From Microbacterium testaceum (GTDB taxonomy: Bacteria > Actinomycetota > Actinomycetes > Actinomycetales > Microbacteriaceae): a DNA stretch of 32,301 bases. The notes under the pieces were generated by a model that saw nothing but the letters and a program-made list of their open reading frames with translations, searched no databases and was not told the origin of the DNA. Below, in pieces: positions 23,287-30,777 of this stretch (positions within the stretch are counted from its first letter, which is position 1; every line of letters begins with the position of its first letter). The stretch spans positions 1-32,301 of the forward strand of contig NZ_LDRU01000047.1 of NCBI RefSeq assembly GCF_001476285.1, in the 5' to 3' direction. The position numbers and the translations under genes were made by a program.

Positions 23287-23315
23287 AGTATGCGCTCCCG
23301 TGCAGCGATCGTCAA
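23287..23315 (-). promoter_or_regulatory. promoter of the sugar operon, TTGACG-N17-CATACT
   Basis: On the minus strand TTGACG (23315-23310) and CATACT (23292-23287) are exactly 17 nt apart and each is close to the housekeeping consensus. The start would be near 23280, giving a leader of about 60 nt before the binding-protein ATG. Confidence 0.7.
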
Positions 23316-23453
23316 GAAGCCGATGCATATTCGTGACCATTAGCGCACGAGCGGGCGGAGAAAGCAGCAGGAAGCGCGAATTTTCTGCCGTTTCGTGCCG
23401 CTTTTCGACAAAGGATGCGGATTCGCCGCCCCCGCTGTGCTAGAGATGAGCGC

Positions 23454-24260
23454 ATGGACGGACAGACAGCCTCGACGAAGCGGCGACTCCCGGCAGGACG
23501 CAAAGCCGAACTGGCGGCCTATGTCGCCGAATCGGGGCAGGTCACCGTCGTCGACCTCGCCTCGCACTTCGGGGTGTCCATCGACACCGTGCGCCGCGAC
23601 CTCGATCAGCTCGATCGCGAGGGCATCGTCGTGCGCACGCACGGCGGAGCCGTGAGCGCGATGTCGGTCCCCGGCCGTGACCGCGGGCTCGACGTCCGCC
23701 TGCAGATGCAGATCGCCGAGAAGGAGCGGATCGCGGCCCTCGCCGCCGACCTCGTCGAGGACGGCTCGGTCCTGATGCTGAACGCGGGGACCACGACCCT
23801 CGCTGTCGCGCGCGCGCTGCGCAATCACCGCAACCTCACGATCGCGACGAACAATCTGCGGATCCCGGCGGAGATCTCGCCGAGCGTGTTCCGCGACCTC
23901 TACATCTTCGGCGGCGCGGTGCGAACGATCACGCAGGCGACGACGGGGCCGGTGACACTGGCGATGAACTCGCACACCCCCGAGGTCGACATCCGTTGCG
24001 ACTACGCCCTGATCGCCGTGGGAGCGGTGGATGCCTCGGGCTTCTCGACCAGCAACCTCGGCGACGCGACGATGATGAGCGAGATGATCCAGCGCGCCGA
24101 CCGCACGGCGATCCTCGCCGACTCCACGAAGCTCGACCGGCGCCTCTTCGCCCAGGTCGCTCCCCTCGAGAAGGCCGACTACCTCATCACCGACGCGCCG
24201 CCCTCCCCCGAGCTCGCGACGGCCCTCGAGGAAGCGGGGGTCACGGTCGTCACACCGTGA
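23454..24260 (+). CDS. DeoR/GlpR-family transcriptional regulator (268 aa)
   Basis: The N-terminal helix-turn-helix spans about residues 14-70: GRKAELAAYVAESGQVTVVD, then LASHFGVSIDTVRRDLDQLD and EGIVVRTHGGAV, the standard DeoR signature. The C-terminal DeoRC sensor domain has LNAGTTTLAVARAL, FGGAVRTITQATTGPVTLA and ALIAVGAVDASGFS, which in this family bind a phosphorylated sugar. It most likely represses the divergent sugar operon and releases it on binding an intermediate made by the kinase or aldolase. The ATG at 23454 is used; the frame is open 13 codons further. TAGAGA ends 7 nt before it, a near-match to the leaderless -10 pattern. No ribosome binding site is visible. Confidence 0.92.
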   Translation: MDGQTASTKRRLPAGRKAELAAYVAESGQVTVVDLASHFGVSIDTVRRDLDQLDREGIVVRTHGGAVSAMSVPGRDRGLDVRLQMQIAEKERIAALAADLVEDGSVLMLNAGTTTLAVARALRNHRNLTIATNNLRIPAEISPSVFRDLYIFGGAVRTITQATTGPVTLAMNSHTPEVDIRCDYALIAVGAVDASGFSTSNLGDATMMSEMIQRADRTAILADSTKLDRRLFAQVAPLEKADYLITDAPPSPELATALEEAGVTVVTP

Positions 24261-24399
24261 CCTCCGAGCGAGGTCGCCGACGATCGGATCACCGGACCGC
24301 GCGCGGACGACTGATCATCACGCCGCGGACGACATCGCGGGTGAATCACGCCGGGCCTCGGGGCGGCGCCTCCGAGACGGGCGGCGCTCGCCGCCTCTC

Positions 24400-24434
24400 G
24401 GGTGACCGTCCCACCCGTGGAGAGACGGTCACCC
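24400..24434. repeat. inverted repeat in the gap before the TasA-like gene
   Basis: GGGTGACCGTC and GACGGTCACCC form a perfect 11-bp stem around a 13-nt loop that itself contains CAC/GTG. It lies 140 nt after the DeoR stop and 75 nt before the next start, so it may be a terminator or an operator. The 248-nt gap holds nothing else clear; a TAGAGA at 24463 might be a -10 box. Confidence 0.55.
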
Positions 24435-24508
24435 GTCCCGCCGCCAGGGCACCGACAGGCGATAGAGATGGGACCTCTCGCACTCTCCGAACCCGAACAG
24501 GAGCCGTC

Positions 24509-25159
24509 GTGTCCACCCAGAATCCCACGCCGTCACGCCGTCGTCGTCTCGCCCTTCCCGTGCTCCTCGCCGGAGGATTGGGGTCTCTCATCCTCGCCCT
24601 CGGCCTCTCCCCCACCATCTCCGCCTTCACGGCGCAGATCAAGAACACCGTCGACACGGCCGGCACCGGCACCGTCATCATGCAGGAGAGCAACGCCGAC
24701 GGCTCGGTCCTCTGCAACAGCACGGACGGCGGATCCGTGTCGTCGAACACCGCGACCTGCGCGACCATCAACAAGTACGGCGGCAGCGTGACGATGGTGC
24801 CCGGCCAGACCGTGTCGACCGACATCAAGATCAAGAACACCGGCAGCGCCGCCGCCACGGGATTCACCCTCACGCCGGGAACCTGTGCGCAGTCGAACAA
24901 CGGAACGCCCAACGGCACCGCGACCAACCTCTGTTCCACCATGACGCTCGTCGTGACCTCCGGATCGACGACGCTCTACTCCGGCACGCTTCAGGGCTTC
25001 GCCTCGGCCGTGAACGTGCTCACCGCCCTGGGCACGACCTCGGTGCCTGCCGGAACCACCGTGCCCTTCACGTTCGCGGTGACGCTCCCGTCGACGGCAG
25101 GGAACACCTATGCCGGTCTGCAGGTGTCGCAGCCGCTCACCTGGGACTTCAGCAGCTGA
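24509..25159 (+). CDS. TasA/CalY-like secreted protein with SipW-type signal (216 aa)
   Basis: An Arg-rich N-terminus (RRRR at 10-13) and a hydrophobic helix (14-33) lead into LSPTISAFTAQIKNTVDTAG. The pattern A-F-x-x-x-(I/V)-K, then Asp and AGT, matches the region around the cleavage site of Bacillus TasA and other SipW-dependent proteins, so cleavage after Ala39 is expected. The mature part has beta-rich repeats, including VPGQTVSTDIKIKNTGSAAA, like the 'PGD...KNTG' strand pair of TasA/camelysin. Four Cys (69, 84, 126, 142) could form two disulfides. The GTG at 24509 has AGGAG 5 nt upstream. It is followed after 10 nt by a SipW-type signal peptidase, the expected processing enzyme. A structural surface or fibre protein is likely. 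Confidence 0.8.
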   Translation: MSTQNPTPSRRRRLALPVLLAGGLGSLILALGLSPTISAFTAQIKNTVDTAGTGTVIMQESNADGSVLCNSTDGGSVSSNTATCATINKYGGSVTMVPGQTVSTDIKIKNTGSAAATGFTLTPGTCAQSNNGTPNGTATNLCSTMTLVVTSGSTTLYSGTLQGFASAVNVLTALGTTSVPAGTTVPFTFAVTLPSTAGNTYAGLQVSQPLTWDFSS

Positions 25160-25169
25160 TCCCGCGTCT

Positions 25170-26891
25170 GTGATCTCCCACCCCGCGGCGGCCGCCGTCC
25201 GAGGCAGCGTGCGCCCGGCGATCATCGTCGCCGTCGCACTCGTGCTGCTCTCGGTCGCGGTCGCCGCGGCGTTCGCCGCGGCAGGCATCCGCTTGTTCGC
25301 CGTCCAGACCCCGAGCATGGGCCAGACCGCGCCCGTGGGCTCGCTCATCGTCAGCCGCGCCGAGCCGACCTATGCGATCGGCGACGTCGTCACCTTCTCG
25401 ACCGGCGACCGCACCGTGACGCACCGCATCGTCGCTGCTGCGGACGAATCGTTCACCACGCAGGGAGACCTCAACGGCGCGCCCGACGGCAGCCCGGTCA
25501 CGGCAGACCGGGTGATCGGGCGAGCCGTGGCGATCCTCCCCGGCGTCGGCTTCCTGCTGCAGGTCGCCCCCTGGCTGCTGTTGGGCGTCGCGCTCACCGA
25601 AGCGCTCGTGTGGCTCAGCCTGCGGCAGCCGGGGTGGATCTGGAGCGTCCGCCTGACCGGGTGGTCGCTGACCGTCACGCTCGTCGCCCTGTGGCTCCGG
25701 CCGTGGTTCAACGTTCAGATGCTCGACTTCCGTCCGGGCGACGACGCCACCAGCGCGCTCCTGCACGTGGTCAACACGGGGCTGTTCCCGATCCTGGCGG
25801 GCGGCACGCGGCTGCTCAGCGGCCAGGACGCGGTCGTCTCCACGACCGACCGTCTTCCCAGCGGTGCCTACGTGCTCACCCCGCAACCCGATCTCGACCT
25901 GCCCCTTCGGATCCTCGTCATCGCCCTGTGCCTGCTCCCGCTCGGGGCAGCGCTGCTCATCCGCGACGACGATCCGGTCGCGCTGCCCGACGGTCGTCGC
26001 GCCCGGCCCGACCGCCGCGGCGGTCGCATCGTCGTCCCGCTCGTGATCCTCACGGTGCTCGCCGTCGCCGCGCTCACGACGTTCTCCGCGACGGGGGCGA
26101 ACCTCACCGCGCGCGTGACCAACTCGAAGGACACGGCGGGGACGAACGCGTTCTTCACCTGTCGCGACGCGGCGCTCGCCGTCGGCACCTCCGCGACCAA
26201 GGGCGCCTACGCCCTCACCCCCACCAACACCCCGGCCAAGACCGAGAACGATCTCTCCGGCTCCGTGCCACGACGCGCGACGTACGCGATCGCCCCGACC
26301 TCGTCGGCGAGTGTCGGATGCCTCCGCGATTCTCCGTCCACCTCAGTGAGCTTCAACGGCACGTCGCAGTGCCTCTACGTGCCGGGATCCGTGACGAACC
26401 CGAACACCTTCACGATCGAGGCCTGGTTCCGCGCTCCGTCGACCGGACGGGGGAAGATCATCGGCTTCGGCGACGCGAACCAGTCCGCCGCCGACGGTCA
26501 CTACGACCGACACGTCTACCTCGACCAGACCGGTCGCATCGTGTTCGGCGTGTACCCCGGGAGTGTGCGGACGATCTCGACCCCGGCCGGGCGTTCGTAC
26601 GCCGACGGGGCGTGGCACGCGGTGGTGGCGTCGCTCTCGAGCGCGGGCATGGCCCTGTACGTCGACGGGAGCCTCGTCGCCACGAACACCTCGATCACCA
26701 CGGGCGAGAACTTCTCGGGGTACTGGAAGATCGGCTGCGGCAACCTCACCGCGTGGGCCAACGGAACCTCGAACGGCTCGATCGACTGGTCCGGCCCGTC
26801 CTTCTTCACGGGCGAGATCCAGTTCGCGGCGATCTACACGCGCGCCCTCTCCATCGACGAGGTGCGCTCGCACTACGCCGCCGGGCGTTGA
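25170..26891 (+). CDS. SipW/archaeal-type signal peptidase I fused to a substrate-like anchor and LamG domain (573 aa)
   Basis: Residues 16-40 are a membrane helix, followed by an S26B signal-peptidase domain: Ser49 in TPSMGQT, His85 in TVTHRIV replacing the usual bacterial Lys, and Asp100 in TTQGDLNG. Helices follow at about 127-149, 157-176 and 243-264, with an outside loop of about 65 residues at 178-242. Then comes basic RRARPDRRGGR, a fifth helix (287-305) and SATGANLTARVTNSKDTAGT, which mirrors the cleavage region of the upstream TasA-like protein. Residues about 392-573 form a LamG/concanavalin-like domain (FTIEAWFRAP, WHAVVASLS, MALYVDGSL, GEIQFAAIYTRAL). By the positive-inside rule the peptidase and LamG parts both face outside. 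The start is uncertain: GTG 25170, GTG 25209 (GAGG upstream) or ATG 25110. Confidence 0.85.
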   Translation: MISHPAAAAVRGSVRPAIIVAVALVLLSVAVAAAFAAAGIRLFAVQTPSMGQTAPVGSLIVSRAEPTYAIGDVVTFSTGDRTVTHRIVAAADESFTTQGDLNGAPDGSPVTADRVIGRAVAILPGVGFLLQVAPWLLLGVALTEALVWLSLRQPGWIWSVRLTGWSLTVTLVALWLRPWFNVQMLDFRPGDDATSALLHVVNTGLFPILAGGTRLLSGQDAVVSTTDRLPSGAYVLTPQPDLDLPLRILVIALCLLPLGAALLIRDDDPVALPDGRRARPDRRGGRIVVPLVILTVLAVAALTTFSATGANLTARVTNSKDTAGTNAFFTCRDAALAVGTSATKGAYALTPTNTPAKTENDLSGSVPRRATYAIAPTSSASVGCLRDSPSTSVSFNGTSQCLYVPGSVTNPNTFTIEAWFRAPSTGRGKIIGFGDANQSAADGHYDRHVYLDQTGRIVFGVYPGSVRTISTPAGRSYADGAWHAVVASLSSAGMALYVDGSLVATNTSITTGENFSGYWKIGCGNLTAWANGTSNGSIDWSGPSFFTGEIQFAAIYTRALSIDEVRSHYAAGR

Positions 26892-26925
26892 CGCACACCT
26901 CGCGCGAGACACGGCCGCACACGCC

Positions 26926-26964
26926 GGCGGCGCGGCATCCGGAATCCCCCGACGCCGCGCCGCC
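26926..26964. terminator. bidirectional hairpin between convergent genes
   Basis: GGCGGCGCGGC and GCCGCGCCGCC form a perfect 11-bp GC stem around a 17-nt loop in the 78-nt gap between the LamG/peptidase gene and the permease gene. There is no T-run on either side. Confidence 0.65.
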
Positions 26965-26969
26965 ACCGA

Positions 26970-28325
26970 TCACGCCGGGATGCGTTCGGGCGCCTCGGCC
27001 TCTTCGTCGAACTCGACCTCGGGCGGCCGACGGCGGAACCCGCGGGTCAGCACCGCGAGCCAGACGACACCGACGCCGATCCAGACGAGACCGACCGTGA
27101 GCGCGAGCGGCGACAGGCTGAACCACAGCCACGCGGTGAGCGCGAAGCCGAGGGCGGGCAGGACCCCGTAGCGGAAGACGGCGGCCCCGCCGCGACGGCC
27201 TTCGTCGATGAGGAAGTGCTTGATCACCGACAGGTTGACGAGCGAGAACGCGGCCAAGGCACCGAAGCTGATGAGGGATGCCACCGTGTTCAGGTCGGCG
27301 AACAGCGCGGCGAGCGAGACGACACCGACGAAGATCGCCGCCCCGATCGGCGTGCGGTAACGCTTGCTCAGCCGCGCGAAGAAGCTCGGCAGCACACCGT
27401 CGCGCCCCATCGCGAACAGGATGCGCGCCACGCTGGCCTGCGACGCGAGTGCCGCGGCGATGCAGCCCGCGATGTACGCGATGAGGAAGAAGAGCTCGAG
27501 CCAGCGCCCCGCGGCGACCTCCATGATCTGGTTCGCCGCGGCATCCGGGTTCTCGATGTCGGCGACGTTCGGGATGACGAGGGTCGACACGTACGCGATC
27601 ACGGTGAAGATGAGCCCGCCGATGATCGTCGTCAGGATGATCGCCCGCGGGACCGTGCGCTGGGGGTCGCGCGCCTCCTCGGAGAGGGTCGAGATGGCGT
27701 CGAACCCGAGGAACGACAGGGCGAGCATGGCGGCACCCGCGAGGAGGCCGGGGAAGGTGAGGCCGGCATCGTAGAGAGGCTGCAGCAACGAGACGCCGGG
27801 ATTCTGCAGGACGTGGAGCACCGCGCACACGACGAACACAGCCGCGAACACGAGCTGCAGCCCCACCAGCACGAGATTGGCGTTGCGCACCACCGTGATG
27901 CCCACGATGTTCAGCCCGGTGATGAGGAGGACGCCCGCCAGAGCGAACACCCACGGCGGGATGCCGGGCAGCTGCGCGTTCAGATAGATGCCCATCAGCA
28001 CGTAGTTGATGAGCGGGAGCAGCAGGTAGTCGATCATGAGCGACCACCCGGTGAGGAAGCCGACGTGACCGCCGAACGCGCGGCGGGCGTAGGTGTACGC
28101 GCTGCCCGCACGGGGGAACGCCTTCACGAGGGCGGCATAGCTGAACGCGGTGAACAGCATGGCGACGAGCGTCACGAGGTAGGCCGTCGGCACGTGGCCG
28201 CCGGTCGTGACGGCGACGAGGCCGTACGTGGTGAAGACGGTCAGCGGCACCATGTAGGCGAGGCCGAAGATGACGAGGGAGGGAACTCCCATGACTCGCC
28301 GGAGCGAGGTTGCGGAGGAGGTCAC
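26970..28325 (-). CDS. APC-superfamily amino acid/amine permease (451 aa)
   Basis: This secondary transporter has about twelve helices. The N-terminal signature GVPSLVIFGLAYMVPLTVF and the conserved KAFPRAGSAYTYARRAFG segment (68-85) place it in the APC family; FLGFDAISTLSEEARDPQRT and PRAII follow as the usual central loop. The C-terminus is acidic (EFDEEAEAPERIPA) and cytoplasmic. The substrate is not readable; the neighbouring amidohydrolase suggests an N-acyl or amide compound or a product of its hydrolysis. The GTG at 28325 is chosen because AGGAA lies 5 nt upstream; the same frame is open much further but only as antisense-like reading of the amidohydrolase gene. It starts 17 nt after the amidohydrolase stop, so the two form an operon. 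Confidence 0.92.
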   Translation of the reverse strand: MTSSATSLRRVMGVPSLVIFGLAYMVPLTVFTTYGLVAVTTGGHVPTAYLVTLVAMLFTAFSYAALVKAFPRAGSAYTYARRAFGGHVGFLTGWSLMIDYLLLPLINYVLMGIYLNAQLPGIPPWVFALAGVLLITGLNIVGITVVRNANLVLVGLQLVFAAVFVVCAVLHVLQNPGVSLLQPLYDAGLTFPGLLAGAAMLALSFLGFDAISTLSEEARDPQRTVPRAIILTTIIGGLIFTVIAYVSTLVIPNVADIENPDAAANQIMEVAAGRWLELFFLIAYIAGCIAAALASQASVARILFAMGRDGVLPSFFARLSKRYRTPIGAAIFVGVVSLAALFADLNTVASLISFGALAAFSLVNLSVIKHFLIDEGRRGGAAVFRYGVLPALGFALTAWLWFSLSPLALTVGLVWIGVGVVWLAVLTRGFRRRPPEVEFDEEAEAPERIPA

Positions 28326-28342
28326 GGTTTTCCTGTTCGGGG

Positions 28343-29959
28343 TCAGAAAGAGCGAGGCGGAGTGGCGCCGGCGAGCGCCGACGCCGTGAAGGTGCGGATG
28401 CCGCGCCGCCACGTCCCGCGGATACGGGCGTCGGCGATGCGGGCGACCGGCTCGCGGCGGATGTCGCGATCGAGCCAGACGAGGTCGGCGACCATGCCGG
28501 GGCGAAGAGCGCCGCGGTGAGCGTCGTCGCCGGCCTGCCACGCGACTCCGCTCGTGGCGGCGTCGAGGGCTTCGTCGAGGGTGAGTCGTTCCTCGGGCTG
28601 CCAGCCGCCGGCGGGCTGCCCGGCTTCGTCCTGACGGGTCACCGCGGTGCGGATCCCCAGGAGCACGTCCGGCGAGGTGACGGGCCAGTCGCTGCCGAAG
28701 CTGAGGTGCGCACCGGCGGTGCGCGCGGCACGCATGCGGTACTGCCTCTCCCGCAGGGGGCCGAGGCGCGGCAGCGTGAGCTCGGTCATCACGGCGTCGG
28801 GAACGGCCCACTGGGGCTGGAAACAGAAGGTGACCTCGAGCTCCGCGAGTCGCGGCAGGTCGGCCGGGTCGACGATCTGCGCGTGGGCGATCGTGAGGCG
28901 ACGCCCGCGGCGAAGGCTCTCTCGAATGCCCTCGGCGGCGCCGATCGCCGCGCGCACCGCGGCGTCGCCGATCGCGTGCAGGTGCACATCGAACCCGGCG
29001 GCGTCGCACGCGGCGACGGCCTCGCCGAGCTGATCCGGATGCCAGTTCGGCAGACCGCGGGTGCGGGCATCGTGGTAGCAGTCGAGAAGGTGCGCAGTGT
29101 GGTTCTCGAGGATGCCGTCGACGAAGAACTTCACGGTGCGCGCGGTGAGGCCCGGGACCCCGGCGATACCGTCGGCGGCGCGGCGCAGGTCGTCCAGCTG
29201 CGCGGGCCAGCGGACGGGGTCGGCGCGCAGCGCGAGGTCGACGTCGACCGCGAGTCGAGCGCTTTCCGCCGCCGAAACCCACGCGGGGAGGTCGTCGAGC
29301 TCGGTCCACGCCTCTTGCACCCAGGCGATGCCGTGCGCCGCGAGACGCTCGGTGGCCCAGGCGAGCGCCTCGACGTCGGCCTCCACCGACGGCCGCGGCG
29401 CGCGGTCCAGGACGAGGTCGATCGCCGGTCGCTCGACGAGCGTGCCGAGCGGGGAGCCGTCGGGTCGGCGGACGATGCGTCCGAGCGCGGGCTCGGGGGT
29501 CTCGGCATCCAGTCCCGCCGCCCGCAGGGCCGCAGTGTTCGCCCAGACCGTGTGATAGTCCCAGGCGTGCAGGACGACGGGTCGCTCGGACTCCGCCTCG
29601 TCGAGCCAGAGGGCGTCGAACATCCCGCCCTCCACGATCGTGGCGTCGTAGCTGCCGCCGATGAGCCAGGTGTCGTCGCTGTCGGCGGCCCACGCCCGGA
29701 CCCGCTGGACGATCTCGGCGACGGAGGTCGCATCGCGCAGTTCCGGCCCGCGCCGCTCGCGTCCGGCGAGCAGTGGGTGGGCGTGTCCATCGCCGAACGC
29801 GGGGAGCAGGAGCCCACCCTCGAGGTCGACCACCTCGGCATCGGCGGGAACCGGCGAGCCCCCGGATACCACGACCCCGTCGACCACGACGAGCCGGTCG
29901 ACGTCGGTCGTCGATCCGTCGACACGGATCGCACCGTTCGTGAACACCACGACCGCCAT
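28343..29959 (-). CDS. YtcJ-type metal-dependent amidohydrolase (538 aa)
   Basis: This is an amidohydrolase of the Amidohydro_3/YtcJ group, a TIM-barrel metal hydrolase. It has HxH metal ligands in FGDGHAHPL (His59, His61), FVDGILENHTAHLLDCY, HLHAIGDAAV, TIAHAQIV and the catalytic Asp424 in FGSDWPVTSPD. The ends form the small beta-sandwich domain (VVVDGVVVSGG near the start, GMVADLVWLDRD near the end). Family members cleave amide or imide bonds of small molecules; the real substrate is unknown. The ATG at 29959 has GAGGAGG about 6 nt upstream; upstream reading runs into the intergenic palindrome. It is the first gene of an operon with the APC permease and divergent from a TetR gene, which probably controls it. 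Confidence 0.9.
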   Translation of the reverse strand: MAVVVFTNGAIRVDGSTTDVDRLVVVDGVVVSGGSPVPADAEVVDLEGGLLLPAFGDGHAHPLLAGRERRGPELRDATSVAEIVQRVRAWAADSDDTWLIGGSYDATIVEGGMFDALWLDEAESERPVVLHAWDYHTVWANTAALRAAGLDAETPEPALGRIVRRPDGSPLGTLVERPAIDLVLDRAPRPSVEADVEALAWATERLAAHGIAWVQEAWTELDDLPAWVSAAESARLAVDVDLALRADPVRWPAQLDDLRRAADGIAGVPGLTARTVKFFVDGILENHTAHLLDCYHDARTRGLPNWHPDQLGEAVAACDAAGFDVHLHAIGDAAVRAAIGAAEGIRESLRRGRRLTIAHAQIVDPADLPRLAELEVTFCFQPQWAVPDAVMTELTLPRLGPLRERQYRMRAARTAGAHLSFGSDWPVTSPDVLLGIRTAVTRQDEAGQPAGGWQPEERLTLDEALDAATSGVAWQAGDDAHRGALRPGMVADLVWLDRDIRREPVARIADARIRGTWRRGIRTFTASALAGATPPRSF

Positions 29960-29988
29960 GGAAACCTCCTCGAGACCACGCTGCGAGA

Positions 29989-29994
29989 AACATA
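29989..29994 (-). promoter_or_regulatory. candidate -10 box TATGTT of the amidohydrolase operon
   Basis: On the minus strand TATGTT lies 29 nt before the amidohydrolase ATG and just downstream of the palindrome at 29996-30016. No good -35 box is seen. Confidence 0.35.
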
Positions 29995-29995
29995 C

Positions 29996-30016
29996 AGCGT
30001 AGGTTTTAGGAACGCT
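29996..30016. promoter_or_regulatory. candidate TetR operator AGCGT-N11-ACGCT
   Basis: AGCGT (29996-30000) and ACGCT (30012-30016) are inverted repeats 11 nt apart; a second overlapping pair, CGTAG (29998) and CTACG (30015), increases the symmetry. The site lies between the divergent amidohydrolase and TetR genes and next to the likely -10 box, where a TetR dimer would block transcription. Confidence 0.45.
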
Positions 30017-30095
30017 ACGACTTTTTCTCTCGACGAGATCGCCGTTTCGTCGACTCGTCACGAACCCGATACACGCCCGAAACGCGGGCATCGCG

Positions 30096-30101
30096 TAACG
30101 T
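30096..30101 (+). promoter_or_regulatory. candidate -10 box TAACGT for the TetR gene
   Basis: TAACGT would start transcription near 30108, right where the 13-nt tandem repeat begins and about 34 nt before the preferred GTG at 30142. Confidence 0.35.
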
Positions 30102-30108
30102 GGTCGAA

Positions 30109-30134
30109 CCCGACCGAAAGGCCCGACCGAAAGG
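30109..30134 (+). repeat. perfect tandem 13-nt repeat in the TetR leader
   Basis: CCCGACCGAAAGG occurs twice without spacer (30109-30121, 30122-30134), followed by a partial third CCCGAC. The second copy provides the AAAGG that may serve as ribosome binding site for the GTG at 30142. Confidence 0.8.
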
Positions 30135-30141
30135 CCCCGAC

Positions 30142-30765
30142 GTGCCCCGGCCGCCGCACCCCAAGCTCTCGCGCGAGGCGATCGCCCGCGCCGCTCTCGC
30201 TCTCGTCGATCGCGACGGAAGCGACGGGGCGAGCATCCGGCGCGTCGCCGACCGCCTGAAGGTGCACCCGACCTCGCTCTACAACCACGTGCCGAACCTC
30301 GCGGCGCTCATCGAAGACGTCCGCGCGCTGGTCTCGCAGCGCATCGACTCGTCCCCGCTCCGCGACGACGAGTGGGAGGAGGGCCTGCGTCGTTGGGCGC
30401 GCTCCTACCGGGACGCCTTCCGCCGCCACCCCCGGACGATCCCGCTGCTCATGTCGCACCGCTCGTCGGCACCGCTGCTGATGTCGCAGTACGAGGACTT
30501 CGCCGTCGCCGCCGAGCGCGTGGGCTGGAAGAGCGACGACATCCTGCCGTTGCTCACGGCCTTCGAGTCGTTCATCCTCGGCAGCGTGCTCGACATGTCG
30601 GGCCCGACCGTGATGTTCGATCCGACGGGCCAGGAGGAGAGCGTTCCCCGGTTCGCCGCGGCCTACGCCACCCTCGTCGACCAGGACCCGGCCGACCCGG
30701 TCGCGACGCGCGCGTTCGAGCTCGGCCTCTCGCTCCTCATCGCCGGAGCCCGGCCGCGGGAGTGA
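30142..30765 (+). CDS. TetR-family transcriptional regulator (207 aa)
   Basis: The N-terminal DNA-binding domain reads LSREAIARAALALVDRDGSD, then SIRRVADRLKVHPTSLYNHV (31-50), the TetR helix-turn-helix, and PNLAALIEDV. The C-terminal ligand domain (about 70-207) has the helical pattern of the tetracycline-repressor-like C-terminal group, including RHPRTIPLLMSHR and LTAFESFILGSVLD. It is divergent from the amidohydrolase-permease operon, which it probably represses. The GTG at 30142 gives a normal N-terminus and has AAAGG 7 nt upstream; an alternative GTG at 30100 would translate the tandem repeat as an Arg/Lys/Pro-rich extension. It converges with the DUF1206 gene. Confidence 0.87.
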   Translation: MPRPPHPKLSREAIARAALALVDRDGSDGASIRRVADRLKVHPTSLYNHVPNLAALIEDVRALVSQRIDSSPLRDDEWEEGLRRWARSYRDAFRRHPRTIPLLMSHRSSAPLLMSQYEDFAVAAERVGWKSDDILPLLTAFESFILGSVLDMSGPTVMFDPTGQEESVPRFAAAYATLVDQDPADPVATRAFELGLSLLIAGARPRE

Positions 30766-30773
30766 GGCCGGGC
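30748..30773. terminator. hairpin over the TetR stop codon
   Basis: GCCCGGCC and GGCCGGGC form an 8-bp stem with a 10-nt loop that contains the TetR stop codon (30763-30765). It occupies the 12-nt space between two convergent genes and could end both transcripts. Confidence 0.45.
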
Positions 30774-30777
30774 GCGG

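Noticed and set aside
28326..29993. Upstream extension of the APC permease frame to about 1000 codons
   Set aside because: The added part is an out-of-frame reading of the amidohydrolase gene, Arg-rich and without motifs; the GTG at 28325 has its own ribosome binding site.
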